This document shows, piece by piece, positions 45,124-52,875 of a stretch of DNA of 64,000 nt (the stretch's first letter is position 1; each line of letters starts with the position of its first letter). The notes beneath the pieces are model-generated. The model had not been told where the DNA came from, searched no databases, and saw nothing but the letters and a program-made list of their open reading frames with translations. Source of the DNA: Candidatus Gastranaerophilales bacterium (lineage in GTDB: Bacteria > Cyanobacteriota > Vampirovibrionia > Gastranaerophilales > Gastranaerophilaceae); assembly GCA_944326545.1 (NCBI GenBank), contig CALVEH010000002.1:284961-348960 (forward strand), written 5' to 3'. Position numbers and translations under genes: made by a program.

Positions 45124-45260
45124 GGGATATACGCAAAACGAAAGTTATTGATATATCCCTCTTTACTACTTACTTGAACAATTTGTACTGCTTAATCAGG
45201 TTTCTACGATTAGATCCCTGCTCAAGCGGTCCGTATAATTTGAACCTTTGTCAGGCAGTA
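45124..45260 (-). ncRNA. Structured spacer between rpsN and rpsH
   Basis: Contains GGGATATA/TATATCCC (45124-45131/45152-45159). A second, nested domain is closed by TACTGC/GCAGTA (45186-45191/45255-45260) with AGGTT/AACCT and TACG/CGTA inside it. The spacer is long for a ribosomal operon, and the fold could be a ribosomal protein control element or a processing site. Confidence 0.45.
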
Positions 45261-45279
45261 TAGTAAAGCAGTTTGGTTG

Positions 45280-45486
45280 TTACCAGCTTGCTTTAACTAC
45301 ACCGGGTAATAAACCTTCATGAGCCATTTTTCTCAAGCAGATTCTGCAAAGACCGAAGTCTCTGTGATATCCGTGAGGACGGCCGCATATAGAACATCTG
45401 TTGTGGAGTCTTACTTTAGGATATTTTCCTTTTGATACAAGTAATTCTCTTCTTAGTTCTTTAGCTATCATTGATTTTTTAGCCAC
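45280..45486 (-). CDS. rpsN: 30S ribosomal protein S14, zinc type
   Basis: 68 residues with a GTG start at 45486 and GGAG 6 nt upstream. It is the zinc-binding S14 (type Z): [20 protein letters not shown] supplies two CxxC pairs. It lies in the usual place between rplE and rpsH. True Cyanobacteria generally carry the longer zinc-free form elsewhere, so this is a difference from them. Confidence 0.96.
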   Translation of the reverse strand: MAKKSMIAKELRRELLVSKGKYPKVRLHNRCSICGRPHGYHRDFGLCRICLRKMAHEGLLPGVVKASW

Positions 45487-45549
45487 GATTTTCTCCTTTT
45501 TTATGCAAACTTTGCATTAATTTTTATATATGAAATCTTAATTTATTAA

Positions 45550-46113
45550 TTAAGCGTGTGATTTCTTTTTGAAAGGCATTCCAAGCTCTGTTAACAAAGC
45601 TCTTGCTTCTTCATCAGTTTTTGCAGTTGTGATGATAGAAATGTTCATACCAAATACTGCATCAACTTCATCATAAGAAATTTCTGGGAACAATGTTTGT
45701 TCTTTCAAACCTAATGTATAGTTGCCTCTGCCATCAAAACTCTTAGAAGATATACCTCTAAAGTCACGGATTCTTGGAAGAACTACACAGATAAGTTTTT
45801 GCAAGAAGTCATACATTCTTTCACCACGTAAAGTAACCATACAACCAACAGGCATACCTTCTCTCAATTTGAAAGAAGAAATTGATTGTTTAGCTTTTGT
45901 GATTACAGCTTTTTGACCTGCAATTTTTGTTAATTGTTTTACTATTGTTTCAGCCAATTTAGAGTTATGGCAAGCTTCACCAACACCCATATTGATAACA
46001 ATTTTGTTCAATCTTGGGATTTGGTTAACGTTTTCATAACCAAATTGAGATTTTAAAGATTCTTTTACTTCTTCTTCGTATCTTACTTTTAAGTCTTTAG
46101 TTAATGTAGTCAT
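45550..46113 (-). CDS. rplE: 50S ribosomal protein L5
   Basis: 187 residues from the ATG at 46113 (AAGGAAAG upstream), giving [16 protein letters not shown]. Landmarks: [12 protein letters not shown], the [20 protein letters not shown] segment and the C-terminal [20 protein letters not shown]. It binds 5S rRNA with L18. Confidence 0.97.
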   Translation of the reverse strand: MTTLTKDLKVRYEEEVKESLKSQFGYENVNQIPRLNKIVINMGVGEACHNSKLAETIVKQLTKIAGQKAVITKAKQSISSFKLREGMPVGCMVTLRGERMYDFLQKLICVVLPRIRDFRGISSKSFDGRGNYTLGLKEQTLFPEISYDEVDAVFGMNISIITTAKTDEEARALLTELGMPFKKKSHA

Positions 46114-46194
46114 TTTTCTTTCCTTTTCGTAGAATGTACCTTCATTATGCCACAAACATAATATTTATGTATAACAAGGCACCCATACTTAATA

Positions 46195-46545
46195 CTATGC
46201 GTCTATTTGTTCTCCGCATTTTTTGCAAACGCGAACTTTCTTGCCGTCTACAATTTCGTGTTTGATTCTTGTAGCTTTTTCGCAAGAAGTACAATAAACC
46301 ATAACCTTTGATGAATCAACAGGTGCTTCAATTTGAGTTAAACCACCTTGGATACCAGCCATTGGGTTTGGTTTTTGTGCTTTAGTTACCATGTTAGCAC
46401 CTTCAACGATTATTTTGTTTTCAGATGCAATGATTTTCTTAACGTTGCCGATTTTGCCTTTATCTTTACCAGAAGTCAAGATAACACGGTCACCGGTTTT
46501 AACGTGTAAATCATGTTTTTCTACTTGTTTTTTTGTATTTCTCAT
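46195..46545 (-). CDS. rplX: 50S ribosomal protein L24 with zinc ribbon
   Basis: 116 residues. The KOW motif lies near TGDRVILTSGKDKGKIGNVKKI. The C-terminal half has CTSC and CKKC pairs that form a zinc ribbon, a variant found in some bacterial L24 proteins. A structured spacer of about 105 nt separates it from rplN. Confidence 0.96.
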   Translation of the reverse strand: MRNTKKQVEKHDLHVKTGDRVILTSGKDKGKIGNVKKIIASENKIIVEGANMVTKAQKPNPMAGIQGGLTQIEAPVDSSKVMVYCTSCEKATRIKHEIVDGKKVRVCKKCGEQIDA

Positions 46546-46588
46546 TGTTCTTTCCTTAATGATTGATTAAGTTTTGTGTCTTGTTTTA

Positions 46589-46652
46589 CCGGCGTTCAAA
46601 CGGAGTAACATCCGTTCTCACAGGGACAGCTTTGTGTCCGCCCGGAAAACGC
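46589..46652 (-). ncRNA. Three-way-junction RNA fold between rplN and rplX
   Basis: An outer stem GCGTT/AACGC (46592-46596/46648-46652) encloses two hairpins: AACGGA/TCCGTT (46599-46604/46611-46616) and GGACA/TGTCC (46624-46628/46635-46639). An alternative CCGG/CCGG closing stem is also possible. This is candidate regulation or processing in the operon. Confidence 0.5.
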
Positions 46653-47020
46653 TAGATAACTTCCGGAGCAAGAGAGATAATCTTCATATAGTTTTTATCT
46701 CTTAACTCACGAGCAACCGGTCCAAATACACGAGTACCTCTAGGGTTGCCGTCTTTGTTGATAATAACAGCTGCGTTTTCGTCAAATCTGATTACAGAAC
46801 CGTCAGCACGTTTGATGTCAGCTTTTGTTCTAACAATAACAGCTTTAACTACATCAGATTTTTTAACAGCCATATTAGGTGTAGCATCTTTTACAGTTGC
46901 AACAACTACGTCACCAACGTGAGCATATTTCTTGTTAGAACTGCCCATAACGCGGATAACTAAAAGCTCTTTAGCACCTGTGTTGTCAGCTACGACTAAT
47001 CTAGTTTCGTTTTGTATCAT
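46652..47020 (-). CDS. rplN: 50S ribosomal protein L14
   Basis: 122 residues, highly conserved. [38 protein letters not shown], the [17 protein letters not shown] segment and [27 protein letters not shown] are all present. It lies between rpsQ and rplX in the usual order. Confidence 0.98.
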   Translation of the reverse strand: MIQNETRLVVADNTGAKELLVIRVMGSSNKKYAHVGDVVVATVKDATPNMAVKKSDVVKAVIVRTKADIKRADGSVIRFDENAAVIINKDGNPRGTRVFGPVARELRDKNYMKIISLAPEVI

Positions 47021-47055
47021 TGTCTTTTATCCTTTATTTCATTTGTGTTGAAATG

Positions 47056-47301
47056 TTAGTTAGCTTTTTCAACTATTTCAGCAACAACCCATCTTTTTTG
47101 TGAAGACATAGGTCTTGCTTCAACAATTCTAACTGTATCACCTTCACCAACTAAATTTTCAGGATCATGAACTTTGTAGTTTTTGTGAGTTTCAATAATC
47201 TTGTGATATTTAGGGTGTTTGTTGTATTCAGCTACTTTAACAACAGCTGTTTTATCCATTTTGTTGCTTATTACAACGCCTTGTTTTTCTTTCTTCGGCA
47301 T
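47056..47301 (-). CDS. rpsQ: 30S ribosomal protein S17
   Basis: 81 residues, an OB-fold protein binding 16S rRNA. Landmarks: GVVISNKMDKTAVVKVAEY, HPKYHKIIETHKNYKVHDP and the GEGDTVRIVEARPMSSQKRW segment. It starts one nt after the rpmC stop. Confidence 0.97.
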   Translation of the reverse strand: MPKKEKQGVVISNKMDKTAVVKVAEYNKHPKYHKIIETHKNYKVHDPENLVGEGDTVRIVEARPMSSQKRWVVAEIVEKAN

Positions 47302-47302
47302 C

Positions 47303-47497
47303 TTACTTTACCTCTGACTTTTCTTTAATTAACGTTTTAGCCTGAGCAATAACTGTTTTTAACTGACGGATTTGAGCAGTGTTTTCGAGTTTTTGCAAAG
47401 CTTTTTGCAATCTTAAATCGAAAAGTTGCTTTTTAGTGTCGTTAATCAACGCGTTAAGCTCATCTATTGATTTTTCTTTTAATTCTTGTAATTTCAT
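47303..47497 (-). CDS. rpmC: 50S ribosomal protein L29
   Basis: 64 residues of two helices with MKLQELKEKSIDELNAL, KQLFDLRLQKALQKLENT and the QIRQLKTVIAQAKTLIKEK segment. AAGGAAA lies before the ATG. Usual position between rplP and rpsQ. Confidence 0.96.
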   Translation of the reverse strand: MKLQELKEKSIDELNALINDTKKQLFDLRLQKALQKLENTAQIRQLKTVIAQAKTLIKEKSEVK

Positions 47498-47537
47498 TGT
47501 TTTTTCCTTTAATTACGATTGGTAATTATTCACTTCG

Positions 47538-47957
47538 TTATGCTTCGGCAGCTTCTTTTTCAATAATTTTAACTTTGATAGGAAGCTTTTGAGCAGCTAA
47601 CTTAAGTGATTCGATAGCAACATCTCTTTGTGGGAATTCCAATTCAAAGAGAACTCTGCCCGGTTTAACAACAGCTACCCAATATTCTGGGTTACCTTTA
47701 CCTTTACCCATACGAGTTTCAGCAGGTTTTGCTGTGATAGGTTTATCCGGGAATATTTTTATCCAAACATTACCGCCTCTTTTGATGTTACGAGTCATCG
47801 CACGTCTTGCGGCTTCTATTTGTCTTGATGTAATCCAAGCAGGATCGCAAGCTATAAGACCAAAGTTACCAAATTCGAGTTTAGTACCTCTAGTTTCATG
47901 GCCTTTCATTCTGCCTTTCATTTTTTTACGATATTTAGTTTTTTTGGGCATTAACAT
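47538..47957 (-). CDS. rplP: 50S ribosomal protein L16
   Basis: 139 residues from the first ATG, which has AGGAG ten nt upstream; a second ATG two codons later is farther from it. Landmarks: [16 protein letters not shown], the [20 protein letters not shown] segment, [20 protein letters not shown] and GRVLFEL. Confidence 0.97.
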   Translation of the reverse strand: MLMPKKTKYRKKMKGRMKGHETRGTKLEFGNFGLIACDPAWITSRQIEAARRAMTRNIKRGGNVWIKIFPDKPITAKPAETRMGKGKGNPEYWVAVVKPGRVLFELEFPQRDVAIESLKLAAQKLPIKVKIIEKEAAEA

Positions 47958-47999
47958 TTTAGTGTCGCTCCTAATTATTATTTTGTATTAATTTACTAC

Positions 48000-48734
48000 T
48001 TATTCGGCAGCAGCTTCAGAATTTCTTTTTCTTCTTCTTCCGCCAATTTGTTTTTCTTCATGGTTTCCTGCTTTTTTAGCTTTGATATTCATATCAGCTT
48101 TTTCGCCTGGCATTAAGTTGCCTTTGAAAATCCAAACTTTAACGCCGATTTTACCCATGATAGTGTCAGCTTCTGCGAAACCGTAATCAACATCAGCTCT
48201 AAGAGTTTGAAGAGGGATTCTACCTTCTTTAACCCATTCGCTTCTAGCGATTTCAGCACCACCCAAACGACCTGATACCATGATTTTGATACCTTGAACA
48301 CCAGATCTCATTGTTCTTTGGATAGCTTGTTTCATTGCTCTTCTGAAAGCAATACGTTTTTCTAATTGAAGAGCGATGTTTTCTGATACTAATTGAGCAT
48401 CTGCATCAGCTCTAGCAACTTCTACAACGTCGATAGAAACTGTTCTGTTAACGAGTTTTGCAACGTCAGCTCTAAGTTCTTCGATACCTTGACCGCCTCT
48501 GCCAACAACAATACCAGGTTTAGCTGTTACTACTGTGATGTTAACATTTTGAGCTTTTCTGTCGATTAATATCTTAGAAATACCAGCTGCGTACAATCTT
48601 TTCTTAATGTATTTTCTTAATTTATCGTCTTCTTTAACGAATACGGGATAATCTTTTCTCTTAGCATACCATGTGCTTTCCCAAGGTTCGATTATACCTA
48701 CTCTGAATCCTTTTGGATGTGTCTTTTGTCCCAA
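48000..48734 (-). CDS. rpsC: 30S ribosomal protein S3
   Basis: 244 residues. [14 protein letters not shown] starts the protein. The KH domain contains [20 protein letters not shown], and the C-terminal domain has [20 protein letters not shown]. The C-terminal tail is extended and Lys/Arg-rich ([12 protein letters not shown]). S3 is part of the mRNA entry channel. Confidence 0.97.
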   Translation of the reverse strand: MGQKTHPKGFRVGIIEPWESTWYAKRKDYPVFVKEDDKLRKYIKKRLYAAGISKILIDRKAQNVNITVVTAKPGIVVGRGGQGIEELRADVAKLVNRTVSIDVVEVARADADAQLVSENIALQLEKRIAFRRAMKQAIQRTMRSGVQGIKIMVSGRLGGAEIARSEWVKEGRIPLQTLRADVDYGFAEADTIMGKIGVKVWIFKGNLMPGEKADMNIKAKKAGNHEEKQIGGRRRKRNSEAAAE

Positions 48735-48745
48735 GGTCAGCCTCC

Positions 48746-49087
48746 TTAATTCTTACTACTTGCTAATTTAACTGTTAAATGAGAAGTTCTTTTGAGTCTT
48801 CTGTAGATTCTGCCTTGAGCTCTCGGTTTACCTCTCCTGTATGTTTTACTTTCATCAGCATAGATTTCTGAAATTTTTAGGTCTTCAGCATTTGCACCGA
48901 ATTTTTCATTAGCGTTAGCAATTGCTGCAACCAAGTTTTTTTCAACAACTCTTGCTGCGAAGTATGGCATAAATTTTAAGATTTTAGCTGCTTCGATAGC
49001 AGTTTTGCCTCTCAACTCGTTGATTACACGACGTAATTTACGAGCTGGCATGCTTATATTTGTTTGTCTTGCCATTGATTCTTGCAT
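48746..49087 (-). CDS. rplV: 50S ribosomal protein L22
   Basis: 113 residues. It has the [16 protein letters not shown] segment, [20 protein letters not shown] and the C-terminal beta hairpin [19 protein letters not shown] that lines the exit tunnel. AAGGAAG lies before the ATG, 3 nt after the rpsS stop. Confidence 0.97.
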   Translation of the reverse strand: MQESMARQTNISMPARKLRRVINELRGKTAIEAAKILKFMPYFAARVVEKNLVAAIANANEKFGANAEDLKISEIYADESKTYRRGKPRAQGRIYRRLKRTSHLTVKLASSKN

Positions 49088-49090
49088 AAT

Positions 49091-49372
49091 TTACTTCCTT
49101 TTAGCTGTTTTATCTTGACCTGCATGGCCTCTGAATAACCTTGTAGGTGCAAATTCACCTAATTTATGACCAACCATTTGTTCTGTAACATAAACAGGTA
49201 CGTGGCTTTTGCCATTGTGAACAGCAATTGTGTGACCTAACATGTCAGGTACAATCATTGATGCTCTTGACCAAGTTTTTATTACTTTTTTCTCTCCAGC
49301 TTCGTTCATCTTAGCGATTTTCTTCTGAAGTGATTCTTGTACAAATGGACCTTTTTTTAGCGAACGAGCCAT
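49091..49372 (-). CDS. rpsS: 30S ribosomal protein S19
   Basis: 93 residues with [35 protein letters not shown] and the C-terminal [16 protein letters not shown]. It starts 11 nt after the rplB stop with GGAG upstream. Confidence 0.98.
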   Translation of the reverse strand: MARSLKKGPFVQESLQKKIAKMNEAGEKKVIKTWSRASMIVPDMLGHTIAVHNGKSHVPVYVTEQMVGHKLGEFAPTRLFRGHAGQDKTAKRK

Positions 49373-49383
49373 TCATTATCTCC

Positions 49384-50217
49384 TTACTTATTACGTTTTC
49401 TGCCTCTTACAATATATTTGTCAGAGTGCTTGTTAGATTTTCTAGTCTTATAACCAAGAGCCGGTTTGCCCCAAGGTGTTTTCGGGTGTCCGCCGGGACC
49501 TGTTTTACCTTCACCACCACCGTGTGGGTGATCGCAAGGGTTCATTGTTACACCACGTACAGTTGGTCTGATACCCATGTATCTCTTACGACCAGCTTTA
49601 CCGATTTTCATGTTCTTTTGTTCTGCGTTACCCAATACACCGATTGTTGCAACACATTCTTTTCTGATCATTCTCATTTCTGAGCTCGGTAATTTGATTG
49701 TTACGTAGTTGCCTTCTTTAGCCATTAATTGGGCAGCAGCACCTGCTGTTCTGACTAATTTAGCACCACGGCCTGGAATCATTTCTACGTTGTGTACCAT
49801 TGTACCTAACGGAATCAATTCTAATGGTAAAGCATTACCTGTGATGATATCTGCGTTAGGACCAGAAACAATAGTGTCACCAACATTCAAACCTTGAGGT
49901 GTTAAGATATATCTTTTTTCACCGTCAGCGTAGAATACTAATGAAATTCTTACGTTTCTGTTTGGATCGTATTCGATAGTTTTAACAACTGCAGGAATAC
50001 CGAATTTTTCACGTTTGAAATCAATTACACGGTAAGCTTTTTTTACACCGCCACCTTTGTGACGACATGTAATTCTACCTGTATTGTTTCTACCTGCTGT
50101 TTTTCTTATAGGCTTCAACAAGGATTTTTCAGGTTTAGAAGTTGTAATTTCAGCAAAATCACTCTTCGTCATTCCTCTTTGTCCTGGAGAAGTCGGATTA
50201 AGTGTTTTTATACCCAT
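49384..50217 (-). CDS. rplB: 50S ribosomal protein L2
   Basis: 277 residues. The N-terminal [40 protein letters not shown] and the C-terminal [17 protein letters not shown] (containing the His implicated in peptidyl transfer support) are diagnostic. AGGAGC lies upstream of the ATG. Confidence 0.98.
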   Translation of the reverse strand: MGIKTLNPTSPGQRGMTKSDFAEITTSKPEKSLLKPIRKTAGRNNTGRITCRHKGGGVKKAYRVIDFKREKFGIPAVVKTIEYDPNRNVRISLVFYADGEKRYILTPQGLNVGDTIVSGPNADIITGNALPLELIPLGTMVHNVEMIPGRGAKLVRTAGAAAQLMAKEGNYVTIKLPSSEMRMIRKECVATIGVLGNAEQKNMKIGKAGRKRYMGIRPTVRGVTMNPCDHPHGGGEGKTGPGGHPKTPWGKPALGYKTRKSNKHSDKYIVRGRKRNK

Positions 50218-50239
50218 TTTCTTTTGCTCCTGTTTCTAG

Positions 50240-50290
50240 GGTTTACATAACCATCGGCCTTAATCTTTTGCCACCGTTATGTCCATTGTG
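50240..50290 (-). ncRNA. Hairpin in the rplW-rplB spacer
   Basis: ACATAAC pairs with GTTATGT across about 24 nt that contain a smaller GGC/GCC pairing. It lies in a 94-nt spacer, longer than most in the operon. Possible control or processing element. Confidence 0.35.
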
Positions 50291-50311
50291 TCACATCAAT
50301 TAACCGTAAGA

Positions 50312-50620
50312 CTATGCTCCGATTAATTCAGAAATTGGCTCACCCTCAATAGAAACGATAGCTTTCTTTCCTGATTGAGTTCTGCCTGCGCTATAGCCAA
50401 CTCTTTTTGCGTGTGATGGCATATAGACTGTTCTAACTTTTGTTACTTTTCTTCCTGGGAAAGCCAGTTCGACAGCTTGTGCAATTTCTACTTTTGTTGC
50501 ATCTTTTACAACTTCAAAAGTGTATTGTTGCAAAGTAGTTGCTTCCATAGACTTTTCTGTAATGATAGGTCTTTTAATGATGTCGTACAGTCTTTCTGTA
50601 TTGTTCTTCATGCTGCTCAT
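50312..50620 (-). CDS. rplW: 50S ribosomal protein L23
   Basis: 102 residues. RLYDIIKRPIITEKSMEA, QYTFEVVKDATKVEIAQAVE and the KVTKVRTVYMPSHAKRVG segment are typical. The start codon overlaps the rplD stop by one base (TAATG), indicating translational coupling. Confidence 0.97.
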   Translation of the reverse strand: MSSMKNNTERLYDIIKRPIITEKSMEATTLQQYTFEVVKDATKVEIAQAVELAFPGRKVTKVRTVYMPSHAKRVGYSAGRTQSGKKAIVSIEGEPISELIGA

Positions 50621-51255
50621 TATTTAGACAACCTTTCAGTAATTTCATTTATTGCTGCTTCTGTAATAATTACATTATCTGCTTCTAACAAATCTTTAAT
50701 GTTTAAGTTAGATGGTAAAATAATTTTTACATTTGGTAAGTTTCTTGCGCTCAATTCAAGGTAAGCATTTTCTGCTGCTTTAACGTCAGCAATAATTAAA
50801 ACTTTACCTTCAACTTTAAGAGCTTTAAGAGTTTCTGCCATCAATTTTGTTTTTGGTTCGTTGATTTCTGAAAAATCTTTAACCAAAACAGTGTTTTCGA
50901 TTCTTGCAGACAATGCTGATTTAAGAGCTAATCTTCTAGCTTTAGATGGCATAGAGAAGCTGTAATCTCTTGGTTTTGGTCCAAAGATTACACCACCACC
51001 TGCAAACAAAGGTGATCTTAAAGAACCAGCTCTAGCTCTACCAGTACCTTTTTGTTTCCAAGGTTTTTTACCGCCACCAGAAACTTCTGCTCTAGTTTTT
51101 GTACATGCACTGCCAGCTCTGCCGTTGTTTAATTGACGTCTGAGGGCAAGGTGCATAACATGCAAGTTAGGTTCAACGCCGAAGATTTTTTCGTCAAGAG
51201 CAATTTGACCAACTGCGCTTCCTTTTGTATTTAGTATTGAAACTTCTTTTGTCAT
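50620..51255 (-). CDS. rplD: 50S ribosomal protein L4
   Basis: 211 residues from the ATG at 51255 (MTKEVSILN), which has GAGG about 11-14 nt upstream; a five-residue extension is open. The exit-tunnel loop GGGKKPWKQKGTGRARAG and SLRSPLFAGGGVIFGPKPRD are diagnostic. L4 is the autoregulator of the S10 operon in gamma-proteobacteria; whether it acts here is unknown. Confidence 0.97.
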   Translation of the reverse strand: MTKEVSILNTKGSAVGQIALDEKIFGVEPNLHVMHLALRRQLNNGRAGSACTKTRAEVSGGGKKPWKQKGTGRARAGSLRSPLFAGGGVIFGPKPRDYSFSMPSKARRLALKSALSARIENTVLVKDFSEINEPKTKLMAETLKALKVEGKVLIIADVKAAENAYLELSARNLPNVKIILPSNLNIKDLLEADNVIITEAAINEITERLSK

Positions 51256-51300
51256 TTTCTTTAACCTCAATTAAATTTGTTATTTTTAAGAAATAAGAAA

Positions 51301-51978
51301 CTAGTTCCATTTAACTCTTGAAGGAACTATTGTAACCATTTTGCCTTCAGGTCCAGGAACTGATCCTTTAACCAAAAGCAAGTTGCTGTCTTTATCAACT
51401 TGAACAACTGTTAACTTAGTGATAGTTACTTTCTCATTTCCCATGTTTCCAGCCATTCTTTTACCTTTAATTACACGGCTAGGAGTAGTACCTGCACCGA
51501 TAGAACCAGGTTCTCTGTGGTTTTTAGAACCGTGGCCCATTGGTCCTCTTGAGAAGTTCCATCTCTTAACGGTACCTTGGAAACCTTTACCAACTGATTT
51601 ACCAGTTACGTCAACTTTAGCAACATTTTCAAGTACTGATAAGTCAATTTGTTGTCCAACTTTATATTCTGCAGAGTTTTCAACTCTGAATTCCTGCAAG
51701 TTTCTGAAGTTATCTAAGCCATTTTTTGCAAAGTGACCGATTTGAGCTTTAGAAAGATGTTTTTCTTTAGCTGGCTCAAAACCAACTTGGATTGCATTGT
51801 ATCCGTCTGAATCAACAGTTTTAACTTGAGTAACTGTCATCGGATCAACTTTGATAACTGTTACAGGAATTGCTAGTCCTTGTTCATCAAAGACTTGTGT
51901 CATTCCTAATTTTTTACCGATAACGCCTAATCTGTTTTTATTGGCAGATTTTTGGGCGCTTTTAGCGTTTGTAGTCAT
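51301..51978 (-). CDS. rplC: 50S ribosomal protein L3
   Basis: 225 residues with a Lys/Ala-rich N-terminal extension of about 14 residues before LGVIGKKLGMTQVFDEQG. The GFQGTVKRWNFSRGPMGHGS and IGAGTTPSRVIKGKRMAG segments are diagnostic. AGGAGAAAGG precedes the ATG. A 276-nt structured spacer separates it from rpsJ. Confidence 0.97.
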   Translation of the reverse strand: MTTNAKSAQKSANKNRLGVIGKKLGMTQVFDEQGLAIPVTVIKVDPMTVTQVKTVDSDGYNAIQVGFEPAKEKHLSKAQIGHFAKNGLDNFRNLQEFRVENSAEYKVGQQIDLSVLENVAKVDVTGKSVGKGFQGTVKRWNFSRGPMGHGSKNHREPGSIGAGTTPSRVIKGKRMAGNMGNEKVTITKLTVVQVDKDSNLLLVKGSVPGPEGKMVTIVPSRVKWN

Positions 51979-52254
51979 TTTCTACCTTTCTCCTTGTGAG
52001 CGCTACTTGTATCACTTCGGGCGGATGTCCCTGCCGCCTCTCTTTTGTTACGGACTGTAGATCACATTAAATCTTATTCAATTGTAATGTGTTATTCGTT
52101 TCGGATTTATTAACCCTTGAATCGAAGTATTTATTTCCGCCTGTCAAATCTGAGATTTGTACGTTCCGTTAACTCGGTTAACTCCACAACGGCGGATTGG
52201 AACGGTTCGGCTTTTGGTCTTTCAGTTCTGAAAGCCCTAAAGCCTTCACACACC
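51979..52254 (-). ncRNA. Highly structured spacer between rpsJ and rplC
   Basis: At least five hairpins are read from the sequence: GGCTTT/AAAGCC enclosing CTTTCAG/CTGAAAG (52209-52244); CGTTCC/GGAACG (52162-52167/52199-52204) enclosing GTTAAC/GTTAAC; CAAATC/GATTTG (52145-52159); CACATTA/TAATGTG (52063-52091); and GGCGG/CCGCC (52020-52038). No ORF is convincing. Such density suggests a cis-regulatory RNA of the operon. Confidence 0.55.
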
Positions 52255-52572
52255 TTAAAGTTTAACTTCGATATCAACACCTGCAGGTAAATCCATTCTG
52301 CTTAACTCTTCAGTTGTTTGTTGAGTTGGGTCATAGATGTCGATAATTCTTTTGTGGATACGCATTTCAAAATGCTCTCTTGATTTTTTATCAACGTGAG
52401 GTGATCTTAAAACGCAATATAATCTTCTTTTTGTAGGAAGAGGAATAGGACCTGCAACCTTAGCATCAGTTCTCTTTGCTGTTTCAACAATTTTTTCTGC
52501 AGAAACATCAATGAGCTTATGATCATATGCTTTTAAGCAAACTCTGATTCTTTGTCTTTGAGCTGTACTCAT
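52255..52572 (-). CDS. rpsJ: 30S ribosomal protein S10
   Basis: 105 residues. [36 protein letters not shown] and [16 protein letters not shown] are diagnostic. First gene of the operon here. AAGGAAG lies upstream of the ATG. It is separated from rplC by an unusually long spacer. Confidence 0.98.
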   Translation of the reverse strand: MSTAQRQRIRVCLKAYDHKLIDVSAEKIVETAKRTDAKVAGPIPLPTKRRLYCVLRSPHVDKKSREHFEMRIHKRIIDIYDPTQQTTEELSRMDLPAGVDIEVKL

Positions 52573-52875
52573 TTGTTATACTTCCTTTGCTTTTACTTAT
52601 TGTTTACTTAACAATCGGGGATGGCTTTTCAGCTTTTTTGCACTACCCGCACAATTTTATACACGGGCCCCGCTAGTGTATTAACTAACTTATATTAAAC
52701 AAAATTGCTCGTCAACAGTATTTTTACGATTTTTTTTCAAATTTAAAAAAATTTACAAAAGTTTATAAAATTAAATAGAAATTAGACATTTTTTTAGATT
52801 TTTTCACCAGTTTTAAATAGTTAATAATATTATTATCAATTGCACTAATTTAAAATATTCTTTATAATCTATTTT
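52573..52875. other. Divergent intergenic region with rpsJ leader
   Basis: No gene. On the rpsJ side there is a candidate -35 TTGACG (52715-52710, minus) with an AT-rich -10 near 52694-52689. A leader follows with a three-stem fold closed by CGGGG/CCCCG (52616-52620/52668-52672) and an inner CCCG/CGGG hairpin (52646-52667). The middle is AT-rich. On the other side lies the cyclase promoter. Confidence 0.55.
52840..52868 (+). promoter_or_regulatory. Promoter of CHASE2-cyclase gene, leaderless
   Basis: TTGCAC (52840-52845), a 17-nt spacer and TATAAT (52863-52868), ending 7 nt before the ATG at 52876. No Shine-Dalgarno is present at that start. Confidence 0.65.
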
